Positions 1 to 9,022 of a stretch of 54,760 nt of DNA are shown here, piece after piece (position 1 is the first letter of the stretch; the number at the start of each line of letters is the position of its first letter). This stretch comes from JAWCNN01 sp038848005 (lineage in GTDB: Archaea > Thermoproteota > Bathyarchaeia > Bathyarchaeales > Bathycorpusculaceae). The stretch covers positions 1 to 54,760 of the forward strand of contig JAWCNZ010000007.1 of assembly GCA_038848005.1 (NCBI GenBank), given 5' to 3'. The translations under genes were made by a program, and so were the position numbers. The notes below the pieces were generated by a model that was given only the letters and a program-made list of their open reading frames with translations, had not been told where the DNA came from and ran no database searches.

Positions 1-423
1 ATGTTTCGCATGTCTAGCAAACTGATTGGAATGCTTCAAAGTCTTCCCAAAACTAGCGAGAGAATCTTTGGCAACTATAGGCGGCTTAAAGACTTAAGCC
101 GAACTTTTGAAAGACATAGAAAAAGGATAGCGTATAATCTTGGAAACCCGAGGCTACTTAGGATCAGCTTCCATACTATACGACATTGGAAGGCAACTAT
201 GGAATACCATAGGACAAAGGATATACTTCACGTAATGCAAATGTTAGGGCATAGAAACATCAAGAATACGCTTGTATACACACAATTAATCAATTCCCAA
301 GAAAATAATGAGTATGTTTGTAAAGTCGCCAAAACAGTGGAGCAAGCCTCCGAGTTAATTGAAGCTGGCTTTGAGTACGTGTGCGACTTCGACGGTGTAA
401 AGTTGTTTAGAAAGAGAAAGTAA
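1..423 (+). CDS. Tyrosine recombinase (integrase), C-terminal part
   Basis: Only the catalytic C-terminal part of a tyrosine recombinase is visible. The frame is open to the first base of the window, so the true start is probably upstream. The active-site set can be read: HTIR (H58, R61), LGH (H84) and the nucleophile Tyr93 in LVYTQ. The first catalytic Arg and the N-terminal core-binding domain are absent from this piece. About 45 residues follow the Tyr and end in a basic FRKRK tail. The stop lies 25 bases from the encoded CCA end of a tRNA-Gly gene, the usual arrangement for an archaeal element integrated at a tRNA 3' end. It may belong to an intact element to the left or be a remnant. Confidence 0.8.
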   Translation: MFRMSSKLIGMLQSLPKTSERIFGNYRRLKDLSRTFERHRKRIAYNLGNPRLLRISFHTIRHWKATMEYHRTKDILHVMQMLGHRNIKNTLVYTQLINSQENNEYVCKVAKTVEQASELIEAGFEYVCDFDGVKLFRKRK

Positions 424-448
424 AAGCGCCGTTGTCTTGTCCAAATTA

Positions 449-525
449 TGGTGCGGCCGCCGGGATTCGAACCCGGGTCGTCGGCGTGGGAGGCCGATGT
501 CCTAACCAAGCTAGACTACGACCGC
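449..525 (-). tRNA. tRNA-Gly (anticodon CCC)
   Basis: The reverse strand folds as a complete cloverleaf. The acceptor stem GCGGTCG pairs with CGGCCGC (one G-U), the anticodon stem TCGGC/GCCGA encloses the loop CTCCCAC with anticodon CCC, and the T arm carries GGGTTCGAATCCC. The discriminator is A at 452 and CCA is encoded at 449-451. No intron is seen. The 3' end faces the recombinase gene, so it is a plausible attachment site. Confidence 0.95.
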
Positions 526-637
526 AACCCTAAAACCTTGTAAAAAGAAAAGCCCAACTTAAGATTTACCTTTACGCCGTGTTAAGCGATAGTGCGGGTA
601 CCCATTACTTTATCCTGTTCACTCTCTCCAAATCTCT

Positions 638-2233
638 TTAGTGCCGTGCAGCGTGCGCATGCTTGGACAAATAAGCAGTGGCTATTATTAAAATCGATGT
701 TGTAGCCGCGAGAATATAGGTTAAGTTCTGAACCTTGTCAACGTTTTCAGAGTATTTTAACAGAAGTTCGTTATACGAGGTGTTCAATTTTTGATAATCA
801 TTTTGAAGCCTACTGAAATTATCCAAAAGATCGCTAATGCTTTCAGAGTAAACCCGCAGATGTTCATTATAAGAGGAGTTCAACTCTTGATAAGCTTCCT
901 GAAGCCAAGTATAATTACTTAAAAGATCAGAAAAATTCTTTTGTAAATCCGCGTAAGCGTCGGTGAGGTTATAATACGTCATATTTAAATGGTAAAAGTA
1001 TTCTTGTAGCCTTTGGTAGTTATCAAGTAATTCTCTATATTCGCTATACAATTCAGAAGAAATTATTCTAATTGTCTGATTTTCATGTGAATACGTGAAA
1101 TACAGTTGAGCATGTGTTTCATTTGAAACATCGAGAAAAATAGGGTTAATCTCTTTATTACCAACTAAGACAATGTATGGATATTTTATAAATTGCGTAG
1201 GAATTATAATCCGACAGAAGCCAACCATGTCAACATTGCCCTCAACTTTAAATTGCAGTATTTTATTTCCGGTTTCATTTCCAATCTGAAAGTGAAAATC
1301 GGAAATCGTCGAATTAGAAATTATATCAATTTGATATATTTTTCCATTATAAGTGAAATCAAACTCGTAAAACATTCCCATAAGTGGATGATTATCCATC
1401 TGACCACTTTCGTCGATAATATAAGGGGAATCACTCACTCCGTCTCCATCGAGGTCTTGCCCTCGATAAACACTCCAGTAATTTCCGAATGAGGTATAGT
1501 TCCAAAAGTTGATTGATTCTGCGCTGGAAACATGCACGGCATTATTGACAAAGTTGTTTAAGTAAAGTAAGTTGCCATTACTCGAATAAAAGCCAACCCC
1601 ACAAGAGTTGTTTAGGATGGTATTAGCTGAAATTACATTATTCTGAGACGAAAAAAGAATAATTCCGTCATCTGTGTTATTTAAGACAACATTATTTTCA
1701 ATTAGGTTGTTAAAAGCTCCCCAAAGGCTGATTCCTTCAGAGTTTTTTGAAATGCTGTTGCCAGAAATTACTGCATTATCGGAATAGAAAAGGAAAATTC
1801 CATTATAATTGTTTACGATTATGTTGTCGATTATGACGCTGCCGCTTGAACGCTCAATTCTTATTCCACTGTCGTATATAGAGTATAGACTGCTGTTTGT
1901 CAAAGTGAAGCCTTTAACAACAACATTGTCGGTTCTTTCTATAAAAATCACACTTCCACTCTTAGAGCCGTCAATGATTGTTGTTTCCTTTTCTTCTCCA
2001 ATAAGTGAAATGCTCTTGTTGATCACAACATTTTCATGGTATGTTCCTTTATGCACACGAATAATATCTCCTTGACTTGCATTGTTAATAGCCTCCTGAA
2101 TACTCTCTCCTGGATTGACAGTCCATGTCGTTGGATTTGCTTTTACTGATGTTTTATAACCTTTTAGAAATGGTGCAAATGACAAACATAATATTAGGGA
2201 TAATACCATCACAAGCTTTTTCATTTTATTCAC
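638..2233 (-). CDS. NosD-like secreted beta-helix protein with coiled-coil stalk and C-terminal membrane anchor
   Basis: The 531-residue product starts with a signal peptide (MNKMKKLVMVLSLILCL). From about residue 35 to 290 it holds right-handed beta-helix repeats of the NosD/pectate-lyase type, rich in Asn-Asn turns (NNLIENNVVLNN). These end in the GNYW...DLDGDGVSDSPYII element common at the end of archaeal NosD-like repeats. A small beta domain follows. From about residue 395 to 500 come roughly three 30-residue heptad repeats of the form LLDNY..LQ..Y..LN.SYN, then one hydrophobic helix (YILAATTSILIIATAYL). It probably stands on the cell surface on a stalk. Specific ligand unknown; a copper-insertion role is not implied because no nos genes are nearby. 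Confidence 0.8.
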   Translation of the reverse strand: MNKMKKLVMVLSLILCLSFAPFLKGYKTSVKANPTTWTVNPGESIQEAINNASQGDIIRVHKGTYHENVVINKSISLIGEEKETTIIDGSKSGSVIFIERTDNVVVKGFTLTNSSLYSIYDSGIRIERSSGSVIIDNIIVNNYNGIFLFYSDNAVISGNSISKNSEGISLWGAFNNLIENNVVLNNTDDGIILFSSQNNVISANTILNNSCGVGFYSSNGNLLYLNNFVNNAVHVSSAESINFWNYTSFGNYWSVYRGQDLDGDGVSDSPYIIDESGQMDNHPLMGMFYEFDFTYNGKIYQIDIISNSTISDFHFQIGNETGNKILQFKVEGNVDMVGFCRIIIPTQFIKYPYIVLVGNKEINPIFLDVSNETHAQLYFTYSHENQTIRIISSELYSEYRELLDNYQRLQEYFYHLNMTYYNLTDAYADLQKNFSDLLSNYTWLQEAYQELNSSYNEHLRVYSESISDLLDNFSRLQNDYQKLNTSYNELLLKYSENVDKVQNLTYILAATTSILIIATAYLSKHAHAARH

Positions 2234-2259
2234 CTTTCTTTTGTTGACTATTATGATTA

Positions 2260-2955
2260 TTAAGCATTAGCCTCAGAAATGGTTTTGCCTAACACTATGG
2301 CGCATGTAATGGCTATTAAAAGGGCTGAAATGGCGATTGTTGGGTTGATGGTGGACTGTGTGATGTTCCATAACATGGTTATGTATGAAATGATTATTAG
2401 GAGTGTTAACATGGAGATTTTAGTCTTGGCGATGATTTTGGCTGTGGGCATTTCTTGTTGGTTTATTGTGGAGCGTAAAAGGTTTTGTGCTTGCCTTATT
2501 TGTTCTTCCGTAGCAAAGGCGACAAAGTTCTTGTCGCTGTCTTGAAATTTGAAGCTTAAAAGTGCGTATCTTTGTAGTTCCCAAGGACTTTTTTTTGGCA
2601 GAATTTTGACGACGTTGCTTTTCTCTAATTTTTTTAGAATTGTTTGAATCATACGGATGAATTGGATGTCGTTGGCTTTTTCCTCTCCGTATAATCGCCT
2701 TATTATGTCTTTGACGTTTGGAAAATATAGTTCTAAGTGGAAGGATGCTATTGTTTTGGCGAGGTTGAATTGGTATTCGCCTTCTCTTAGGCGTATGTTG
2801 CTGTTTTTATAGTCTGCAGTTAACACTTCCTGTAGAAATTGTATCTCGTTTTGCGTTAGCCTATGCTGAGACAACTCTTTCTCCTTGTCAATTGAAACTA
2901 TTGAAATAACATAAAAACGCTTCGCTTTCGCTACTGCCTTGCTTAAATTTTTCAA
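2260..2955 (-). CDS. Hypothetical membrane protein with two C-terminal transmembrane helices
   Basis: The 231-residue product begins at a TTG. The first ~165 residues are soluble and helical, with a possible winged-helix look (RLTQNEIQFLQEVL, then IQTILKKLEKSNVVKILP), so it may be a membrane-tethered regulator. Two hydrophobic segments close the protein (around 178-197, ISMLTLLIIISYITM, and 205-222, TIAISALLIAITCAIVL). It lies 26 bases downstream of nothing it clearly depends on and is divergent from the small winged-helix gene at 3016. No family was recognised; the start codon is uncertain because no clear ribosome binding site precedes it. Confidence 0.6.
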   Translation of the reverse strand: MKNLSKAVAKAKRFYVISIVSIDKEKELSQHRLTQNEIQFLQEVLTADYKNSNIRLREGEYQFNLAKTIASFHLELYFPNVKDIIRRLYGEEKANDIQFIRMIQTILKKLEKSNVVKILPKKSPWELQRYALLSFKFQDSDKNFVAFATEEQIRQAQNLLRSTINQQEMPTAKIIAKTKISMLTLLIIISYITMLWNITQSTINPTIAISALLIAITCAIVLGKTISEANA

Positions 2956-3015
2956 CAGATTCTATGGAAAAAACCTCTAAATTTACTCAAAGCCTAATGG
3001 TATTTAGGTGGGTGC

Positions 3016-3426
3016 ATGACAAATTACATCAATGGACATGATTTGTTTTGTTTGCCTTTGCATAGGAAATATAGGAGTAGAATTGAAATTATGGCTTTAA
3101 TACTGGATGCTGCAAGAAATGGCGGCGCCACTTTTTACTCCATTGTGAAACGCACGAAAATCAACTATAAACAACTTAAAAGGTATTTGCCATCTCTGAT
3201 TAAGATGGGTTTTATAGAGACGGAAATTAAAGAAAGCGAAATTTCATTTAGGGTTAGCGAGAATGGACTTGCCTTTCTTAGACAGTACAACATTCTTCGG
3301 GATATGTTGCTGAGCACTTCCACAAGCGATAAACAAATTGTCATGGTTCATGAAGAATCTATGTCACCAAATGTACAACAGCGTGCTGCCATGCCCCCCA
3401 CAGCACAATTTGCAAGACGAGTATAG
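3016..3426 (+). CDS. Small winged-helix DNA-binding protein (ArnR1-like)
   Basis: This 136-residue protein has a single winged-helix domain at residues ~20-95. Helices run through IEIMALILDAARNGG and FYSIVKRTKINYKQLKRYL, followed by the wing FRVSENGLAFLRQY. The pattern matches the archaeal ArnR1-like winged-helix family of local transcription regulators. The tail (~105-136) is low in structure. AGGTGGGTGC directly precedes the ATG. It is divergent from the membrane protein at 2260-2955, which is a plausible target, though this is inference. Ligand unknown. Confidence 0.72.
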   Translation: MTNYINGHDLFCLPLHRKYRSRIEIMALILDAARNGGATFYSIVKRTKINYKQLKRYLPSLIKMGFIETEIKESEISFRVSENGLAFLRQYNILRDMLLSTSTSDKQIVMVHEESMSPNVQQRAAMPPTAQFARRV

Positions 3427-3548
3427 AGAATACGCCGAGTTTAAACGTTTTTTCTTTGAGTGATGGATAAGGGCGCTTTTGGGTTTACATTTCAAAGCGA
3501 AATTGTTATTTATGCAACTTTAGCAGTGTCTAGATTTAGAAGGGCGAA

Positions 3549-4640
3549 GTGTTGCCGAGAAAATTTACTTATGCGGATGCTGGAGTTAACCGAAGGTTAA
3601 GAATTGAGGCTAAAAGAGCCTTGGAGATTTTGAAGGAAACTTATGGGTTTAGCTGTTACGGTGGGGTTGTCCAACTTCCCTACGGATGCATTTTTCCAGT
3701 GGGCGGAAATATCTATCTGGATTTGGTTATTGAAGGTGTAGGAACTAAAGTGCTTATTGCTCAGTTAGCCGAAAAATATGATACTATAGGCGTTGATGGT
3801 GTGGCTATGGCTGTTAACGATGTTATTAGGTCTGGAGCCAAGCCATTGGCGGTTGCAGATAACATCCACGCCCAAGTTTCAGACCCAAAACTTATTGGGG
3901 AATTACTGAAGGGCATAGCAAAAGGGGCTGTTGAAGCTGGATGCCCCGTGCCAAGCGGGGAAATAGGCGATGTTGCCGAGGTTATAAAAGGCGTGGTTGA
4001 AGGTAAAGGCTTTGACTTAGTTGTTGCAGCTGTAGGCGAAGTTACCAGCGAAAAGATAATTTATGGGAGAGATTTGAAGCCCGGCGATGTTGTGGTTGGC
4101 TTGCGAAGTTCTGGACTGCACAGCAACGGCATTTCTTTGGCGAGGAAAATTCTCTTTAAAAAATGGGATGGCAAATTTGAGCCTTATGATGTTCCAGAAG
4201 GGTTGGATAGAGCTGTTGTTTATGAAGTTCTTGAACCTACTAGGATATATGCTAAGCCTCTGCTTAAAGTTGAAGAAGAAGTTAAAGTGAAAGCCGCAGT
4301 GCATGTTACGGGCGATGCATACTTGAAATTTAATAGGTTAATGAAGTTTTCGAAGGATGTAGGCTTCGAATTCAACAATTTTAAGCCACAGCCGATTTTT
4401 GGGTTGATTCAGAAAACTGCTTCGGAATTGGGTGGAAAACTAACGGATGAGGAAATGTTTAAAACTTTTAACATGGGATGGGGCTTCGCCGTAATAGTTG
4501 ACAAGGCGGATGTGGACAAGTCGATAGACATTTTAGAGGGGAACGGCGTGCAGGCCGAGCCTATTGGTTATGTGACGTATTCCAGTGGAATAAAAATTTT
4601 TTATGGCGGCAAGAAAATTGTTTTGAAAAGCCAAGAATAA
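3549..4640 (+). CDS. purM: Phosphoribosylformylglycinamidine cyclo-ligase (AIR synthetase)
   Basis: PurM closes the imidazole ring, converting FGAM and ATP to AIR in purine synthesis. The 363-residue protein has the PurM/ThiL-type ATP-binding N-terminal half with GVGTK at 63-67 and the metal-binding stretch DGVAMAVNDVIRSGAKPL at 83-100. The C-terminal half has the glycine-rich HVTGD region. The start is GTG with AGAAGGGCGAA upstream. It opens the plus-strand pur operon; purS follows after 35 bases. A TTATTTATG stretch near 3508 could be its TATA box. Length is normal for the family. Confidence 0.95.
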   Translation: MLPRKFTYADAGVNRRLRIEAKRALEILKETYGFSCYGGVVQLPYGCIFPVGGNIYLDLVIEGVGTKVLIAQLAEKYDTIGVDGVAMAVNDVIRSGAKPLAVADNIHAQVSDPKLIGELLKGIAKGAVEAGCPVPSGEIGDVAEVIKGVVEGKGFDLVVAAVGEVTSEKIIYGRDLKPGDVVVGLRSSGLHSNGISLARKILFKKWDGKFEPYDVPEGLDRAVVYEVLEPTRIYAKPLLKVEEEVKVKAAVHVTGDAYLKFNRLMKFSKDVGFEFNNFKPQPIFGLIQKTASELGGKLTDEEMFKTFNMGWGFAVIVDKADVDKSIDILEGNGVQAEPIGYVTYSSGIKIFYGGKKIVLKSQE

Positions 4641-4675
4641 AAGTGTTTAAATCCCTTAAAGTTTAAACTTAGCCT

Positions 4676-4930
4676 ATGAAATATCGCTTAAAAATTGAAG
4701 TTAAGTTGAAGCTTGGGCACAGCGACCCTGAAGGTGAAACCACAGCGCACCTATTGAAAGAGCTTGGCTATAAAGTTGAAGCGGTAAATGTCAGCAAAGT
4801 TTACAGTGTAGTTCTTGAGGCTGAAACAAGGGAAGAAGCCAAAGCAAAGGCTGATGAAATGTGTAGGAGGCTTTTGGCAAACCCGACGAAGGACGATTAT
4901 GTGATTATGGTTGAGGAAGAAAATGATTGA
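4676..4930 (+). CDS. purS: FGAM synthase small subunit PurS
   Basis: PurS is the small bridging subunit of the three-part phosphoribosylformylglycinamidine synthase (PurSQL). The 84-residue sequence shows the expected features: YRLKIEVKLKLGHSDPEG at the start, then LLKELGYKVEAVNVSKVY and a C-terminal MCRRLLANPT. It lies between purM and purL and its last codons overlap the purL start, which suggests translational coupling of the subunits. Confidence 0.93.
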   Translation: MKYRLKIEVKLKLGHSDPEGETTAHLLKELGYKVEAVNVSKVYSVVLEAETREEAKAKADEMCRRLLANPTKDDYVIMVEEEND

Positions 4931-7304
4931 AAGCCCTTGTATCCGCAGAAAAACACCGTTCCCGCTTTTTGAAGTTAATGTTCTCGCTGCATCTAACCAG
5001 CAACTTTTGGAGGTAAGCCGTGAACTTGGAATAGGCTTAAATTTGGAGGAAATGCGGGCTGTTCAAGCCTATTTTAGACGGAAAGGACGCAACCCAACGG
5101 ATGTTGAACTGCAAACTATAGGGCAGACATGGTCTGAACATTGCTTTCACAAAACCTTCAAGGGCAAAATTCTAATGAACGGACGGGAAATTGACAGCCT
5201 CTTCAAAACTTACATTGCGAAAGCCACAATGGAAATTAAGCCTAAATGGTGCTTTTCAATTTTTGAAGACAACGCAGGCATAATCCACTTTGATAAGGGC
5301 TATGGAGTAGCAGTCAAAGTTGAAACCCATAATCATCCGTCTGCTGTGGAGCCTTTTGGAGGGGCCGCCACGGGCATCGGCGGGGTGATCCGTGACATTT
5401 TAGGTGTCTGGGCTGACCCCATTGCGTGCATGGATGTTTTGGGTTTCGGCCCATTAAATTTTGATTATGAAAGGCTTCCGCCTGGCGTGAAGCATCCTCG
5501 ATATGTTTACATGGGCGTTGTTGCTGGCATTGGAAGTTACGGCAACAACATGGGAATCCCAACAGTTAATGGAGCCATATATTTTGATGAAAGCTACGTT
5601 GGAAACGTCGTTGTTTACTGCGGATGCGTTGGATTGTTGCCTCTTAAAAAGTTTAGGAGAGAAGCTAAACCAGACGACATAATAGTTTTGGCTGGTGGAA
5701 AAACTGGACGTGACGGAATTCACGGCGTAACTTTTGCATCTGCAGAGTTAACGGAAAAGTCAGAAGAAGTTTCGCGGCCAGCTGTTCAAATTGCAAATCC
5801 AATTGAAGAGGAAAAACTGAAAAGAGCCATAATCAAAATTCGTGATTTGGAGCTTGCATCGGCAATAACGGATTTGGGCGGCGGCGGCTTGTCATCAGCC
5901 ATCGGCGAAACAGCGAAAAAGTTCGGCTGCGGCGCTGTTGTAGAGCTTGATAAAGTTCCACTGAAGTATTATGGTTTGGCTCCATGGGAAATTTATATTT
6001 CCGAATCCCAAGAAAGAATGCTTTTAGCTGTGCCTTCTGAAAATCTCGGGAAAGTTTTGGAAGTTTTTAGAACTGAGGATGTTGAGGCAAACGCCATTGG
6101 AAAATACACTGCAGATAAAATTTTGAGGATTTATTACCAAGGTGAAAAAGTTGCGGAGTTGGATATTTCATTCCTTTTTGAACCGCCGAAAACCGTGAAA
6201 ACGGCAGAATACAAACCCGCAAACTTTGAAGAAAAAGCTTTTCCAGAACCAGAAAACCTAACAGAAATGCTTATTCAACTTTTGTCAGCGCCGAACATTG
6301 CAAGCAAAGAAAATGTGATACGCACTTACGACCATGAAGTGAAGGGCAACACTGTGCTTAAGCCTTTACAAGGCGAAAATGCTGGACCAAACGATGCGGC
6401 TGTGCTTAAGCCGCTGGCGGATTCGTGGATGGGTGTAACCATTTCTTGCGGAATGAATCCAAACTATGGAAAAATTGATGCCTATTGGATGGCTGCTTCC
6501 GCCATAGATGAAGCCATAAGAAACAATGTTGCCGTTGGCGGAAGAAGAATAGCCCTGCTTGACAATTTCACGTGGGGCAGCCCTGAAAAACCTGACAGGC
6601 TTGGAAGCCTCGTAAGGGCTTGCGAAGCATGTTACAAATTTGCCAAAGCCTTCAAAACACCGTTTATTTCTGGAAAAGACAGCCTATACAACGAATCGCC
6701 GCTTGGACCCGTAACGCCAACGCTTTTAATCACAGCTGTAGGCATAATCCCAGACATAAGATTAACAGTGTCAATGGACGTTAAAGAACCAGGCAGCTCC
6801 ATCTATATCGTTGGACAAACTTATAGGGAGTTGGGCGGTTCGGAATATTATGGGCTGAAGGGCTTTATCGGAAAAAACGTGCCGAAAGTGCGGGCAACCC
6901 AAGCCAAGAAAACGTTTAGGGCTGTTACAAGAGCTGTTGATTCTGGACTGGTTAGGGCTTGCCACGATTTGTCTGAGGGCGGTTTAGGCGTGGCTGCGGC
7001 GGAAATGGCTTTCGCTGGCGGATATGGAATGGAACTGTATTTGGCTAAGGTTCCAAGGCTAAATTTGAACCGCAACGATTTCATTTTGTTTTCAGAGTCA
7101 AACAGCCGTTTTCTAGTGGAAGTTTCACCAAAAGCCAAACAAGAATTTGAAAGTTTAATGAAGGGCGTGCCTCACGCTGAAATAGGCAGGGTTACAAAAG
7201 CCTCGCGCCTATGCGTTTACGGTTTAAACGGCGAAGTTGTTGTGGATGCTGCGCTTAACGATTTGTTAAACAGTTGGAAAAACGCTTTAAACGGCAGGGT
7301 TTAA
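4923..7304 (+). CDS. purL: FGAM synthase large subunit PurL
   Basis: PurL carries the ATP-dependent amidation of FGAR to FGAM using ammonia from PurQ. The protein shows WSEHC near residue 70, THNHPSA near 135-141, a paired PurM-like architecture, and SGKDSLYNE in the second half. The ATG at 4923 overlaps the purS stop by 8 bases and has GAGG six bases upstream, so it is preferred over the TTG at 4911. The 793-residue length fits the small, archaeal/Bacillus type rather than the large fused PurL. purQ starts 2 bases after its stop. Confidence 0.95.
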   Translation: MIESPCIRRKTPFPLFEVNVLAASNQQLLEVSRELGIGLNLEEMRAVQAYFRRKGRNPTDVELQTIGQTWSEHCFHKTFKGKILMNGREIDSLFKTYIAKATMEIKPKWCFSIFEDNAGIIHFDKGYGVAVKVETHNHPSAVEPFGGAATGIGGVIRDILGVWADPIACMDVLGFGPLNFDYERLPPGVKHPRYVYMGVVAGIGSYGNNMGIPTVNGAIYFDESYVGNVVVYCGCVGLLPLKKFRREAKPDDIIVLAGGKTGRDGIHGVTFASAELTEKSEEVSRPAVQIANPIEEEKLKRAIIKIRDLELASAITDLGGGGLSSAIGETAKKFGCGAVVELDKVPLKYYGLAPWEIYISESQERMLLAVPSENLGKVLEVFRTEDVEANAIGKYTADKILRIYYQGEKVAELDISFLFEPPKTVKTAEYKPANFEEKAFPEPENLTEMLIQLLSAPNIASKENVIRTYDHEVKGNTVLKPLQGENAGPNDAAVLKPLADSWMGVTISCGMNPNYGKIDAYWMAASAIDEAIRNNVAVGGRRIALLDNFTWGSPEKPDRLGSLVRACEACYKFAKAFKTPFISGKDSLYNESPLGPVTPTLLITAVGIIPDIRLTVSMDVKEPGSSIYIVGQTYRELGGSEYYGLKGFIGKNVPKVRATQAKKTFRAVTRAVDSGLVRACHDLSEGGLGVAAAEMAFAGGYGMELYLAKVPRLNLNRNDFILFSESNSRFLVEVSPKAKQEFESLMKGVPHAEIGRVTKASRLCVYGLNGEVVVDAALNDLLNSWKNALNGRV

Positions 7305-7306
7305 AG

Positions 7307-8125
7307 GTGAAACGTGAAGAAGTTAAGGTTTGCGTTTTGAGGGTTGGCGGGACAAACTGCGACGCAGAAACCGAACGTGCCTTCAGAGAATTGGGCGTAC
7401 AAGCCACAACCACACATGTGAACGAGCTTGTTAAAAGGCGAAACCTTTTGGAATATGACTGCCTAGTTTTTCCAGGAGGCTTTTCCTATGGGGATTATGT
7501 GCGGGCTGGAGCTATATGGGCTAAGTGGATATTAGCCAAAATGGGTAAAGAATTAAAAGCCTTTGTTGAAGCTGGAAAGCCTATACTTGGCATTTGCAAC
7601 GGTTTCCAATTGCTTGTTGAAGCTGGACTATTGCCGGGCTTCGAAGGAATAAGCCCCTATCCAGAAGCCGCCTTAGCAACAAATTTTCCGCCTGGATACA
7701 ATTGCAGATGGGTTTACCTTAAACATGAAAGCAATGGAAAATGCGTTTTCACATGGAAGGTTCCGAAGGGAAAAGTTCTGCGGTTACCAGTCGCCCACGC
7801 AGAGGGCAGATTCATATTCGCAAAAGAGAAAGAAAAGCAGTTTTTGGAAAGGCTTTACGAAAAAGACCAGTTGGTTCTGCGTTACTGCGACAGAAATGGC
7901 GAATACGCTGAGGGACGGTATCCAACAAACCCAAACGGGTCATTTCACGACATAGCTGGAATATGCAATCCAGAAGGCACAGTTTTTGGTTTGATGCCGC
8001 ATCCAGAAAGAGCCTTTTACTGGTGGCAACAGCCAGACTGGACAAGACAGAAGCAGATGCCACAACACGGCGATGGAAAACTAATCTTTGAAAGCCTAAT
8101 CGAATATTTAGTGGAGAAGCTCTAA
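7307..8125 (+). CDS. purQ: FGAM synthase glutaminase subunit PurQ
   Basis: PurQ is a class I glutamine amidotransferase that feeds ammonia to PurL. The nucleophile Cys97 lies in GICNGFQLL, an upstream FPGGFSYGD forms the oxyanion region, and the His-Glu pair lies in MPHPERAF. The GTG at 7307 follows the purL stop by two bases, with AGGG about seven bases upstream; a TTG at 7274 is possible but would overlap purL. At 272 residues it is slightly longer than bacterial PurQ, as in several archaea. Its 3' end overlaps the convergent pfkB gene by 18 bases. Confidence 0.95.
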   Translation: MKREEVKVCVLRVGGTNCDAETERAFRELGVQATTTHVNELVKRRNLLEYDCLVFPGGFSYGDYVRAGAIWAKWILAKMGKELKAFVEAGKPILGICNGFQLLVEAGLLPGFEGISPYPEAALATNFPPGYNCRWVYLKHESNGKCVFTWKVPKGKVLRLPVAHAEGRFIFAKEKEKQFLERLYEKDQLVLRYCDRNGEYAEGRYPTNPNGSFHDIAGICNPEGTVFGLMPHPERAFYWWQQPDWTRQKQMPQHGDGKLIFESLIEYLVEKL

Positions 8126-9022
8126 GTCTTTGATGCGTGGAAGTCCTGTTCTGGCGCCCATAGCCATAATGCATCTTGACGCTACAAAGTTGCCGAGTTT
8201 TCCGCATTCGTAAAGGCTTTTACCGTTTAATAAACCGTAGAGAAAACCAGCGCAGAAGGCGTCGCCAGCCCCAGTTGCATCGACAACTTTCACCCTAAAA
8301 GCCTCTATACAGTGGCTTTCTCTTCCATTTGTGACATAACATCCTTTTCCGCCAAGTTTCACGGCTACGATTTCCACGCCTTTTTCAAGCAGAATTTCCA
8401 CGCCCTTTTCGACGTCAACGGCGCCCGTTAAAAGTTTAAGCTCATGCCGGTTTGGCATAAAAACGTGAGTTCGCTTTATTATTGGTTCAAGAGCCACTAA
8501 GCCTTTTCTTGCGTATAATTCGCCTGGGTCAAAGCTTAACTTTACTGTTGATGGAAGCGCTTCCACAAGCTTCTTTTGGGTTTGGAACGGCTTTTCCCCG
8601 ACGAAAGAGGTTAAATGCAAAAAAAGTGTTTGGAAGGCATATTCCCTATTTATTTCCTCAAATTCTATTGTGTCGTTTACGCCTGCATCCACATATAAGG
8701 CTCTTTCACCCTTTTCATCAACAAAACCCATAACAACGCCGCTTCTGCCCTTTTCCGCTTTAACTATACCTTTTGTGTCAACGCCTTCCCGCCGAAAACA
8801 TTCAATTATCATTTTGCCTTCACGGTCACCGGCAACTTTTCCGATGAAGCCGACTTTACAGCCTAGTCTAGCCAACCCAACAACGGTGTTGGCTGCTGAG
8901 CCTCCGCAAAATTCTTCAGAGCTTATAATGAAGCTTTCCTCGTCAGCCCCAGCTATCATGTTCACTCTAAAAAGTTTGTCCACGTTTAATGCTCCAAACC
9001 CGACGACGTCAAACTTTTTCAT
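8108..9022 (-). CDS. PfkB-family sugar or nucleoside kinase
   Basis: This 304-residue protein is a ribokinase-fold kinase. It has the N-terminal GG motif (FCGGSAANTVVGLARLG, ~38-54) and the C-terminal signature DATGAGDAFCAGF with catalytic Asp254. Substrate cannot be read from the sequence. Its position as last gene of the purF-purD-HAD-ftr chain, overlapping ftr by 4 bases, makes a nucleoside (inosine or guanosine) kinase role attractive, since archaeal PfkB members do this, but ribokinase or adenosine kinase activity is equally possible. Confidence 0.85.
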   Translation of the reverse strand: MKKFDVVGFGALNVDKLFRVNMIAGADEESFIISSEEFCGGSAANTVVGLARLGCKVGFIGKVAGDREGKMIIECFRREGVDTKGIVKAEKGRSGVVMGFVDEKGERALYVDAGVNDTIEFEEINREYAFQTLFLHLTSFVGEKPFQTQKKLVEALPSTVKLSFDPGELYARKGLVALEPIIKRTHVFMPNRHELKLLTGAVDVEKGVEILLEKGVEIVAVKLGGKGCYVTNGRESHCIEAFRVKVVDATGAGDAFCAGFLYGLLNGKSLYECGKLGNFVASRCIMAMGARTGLPRIKDLELLH

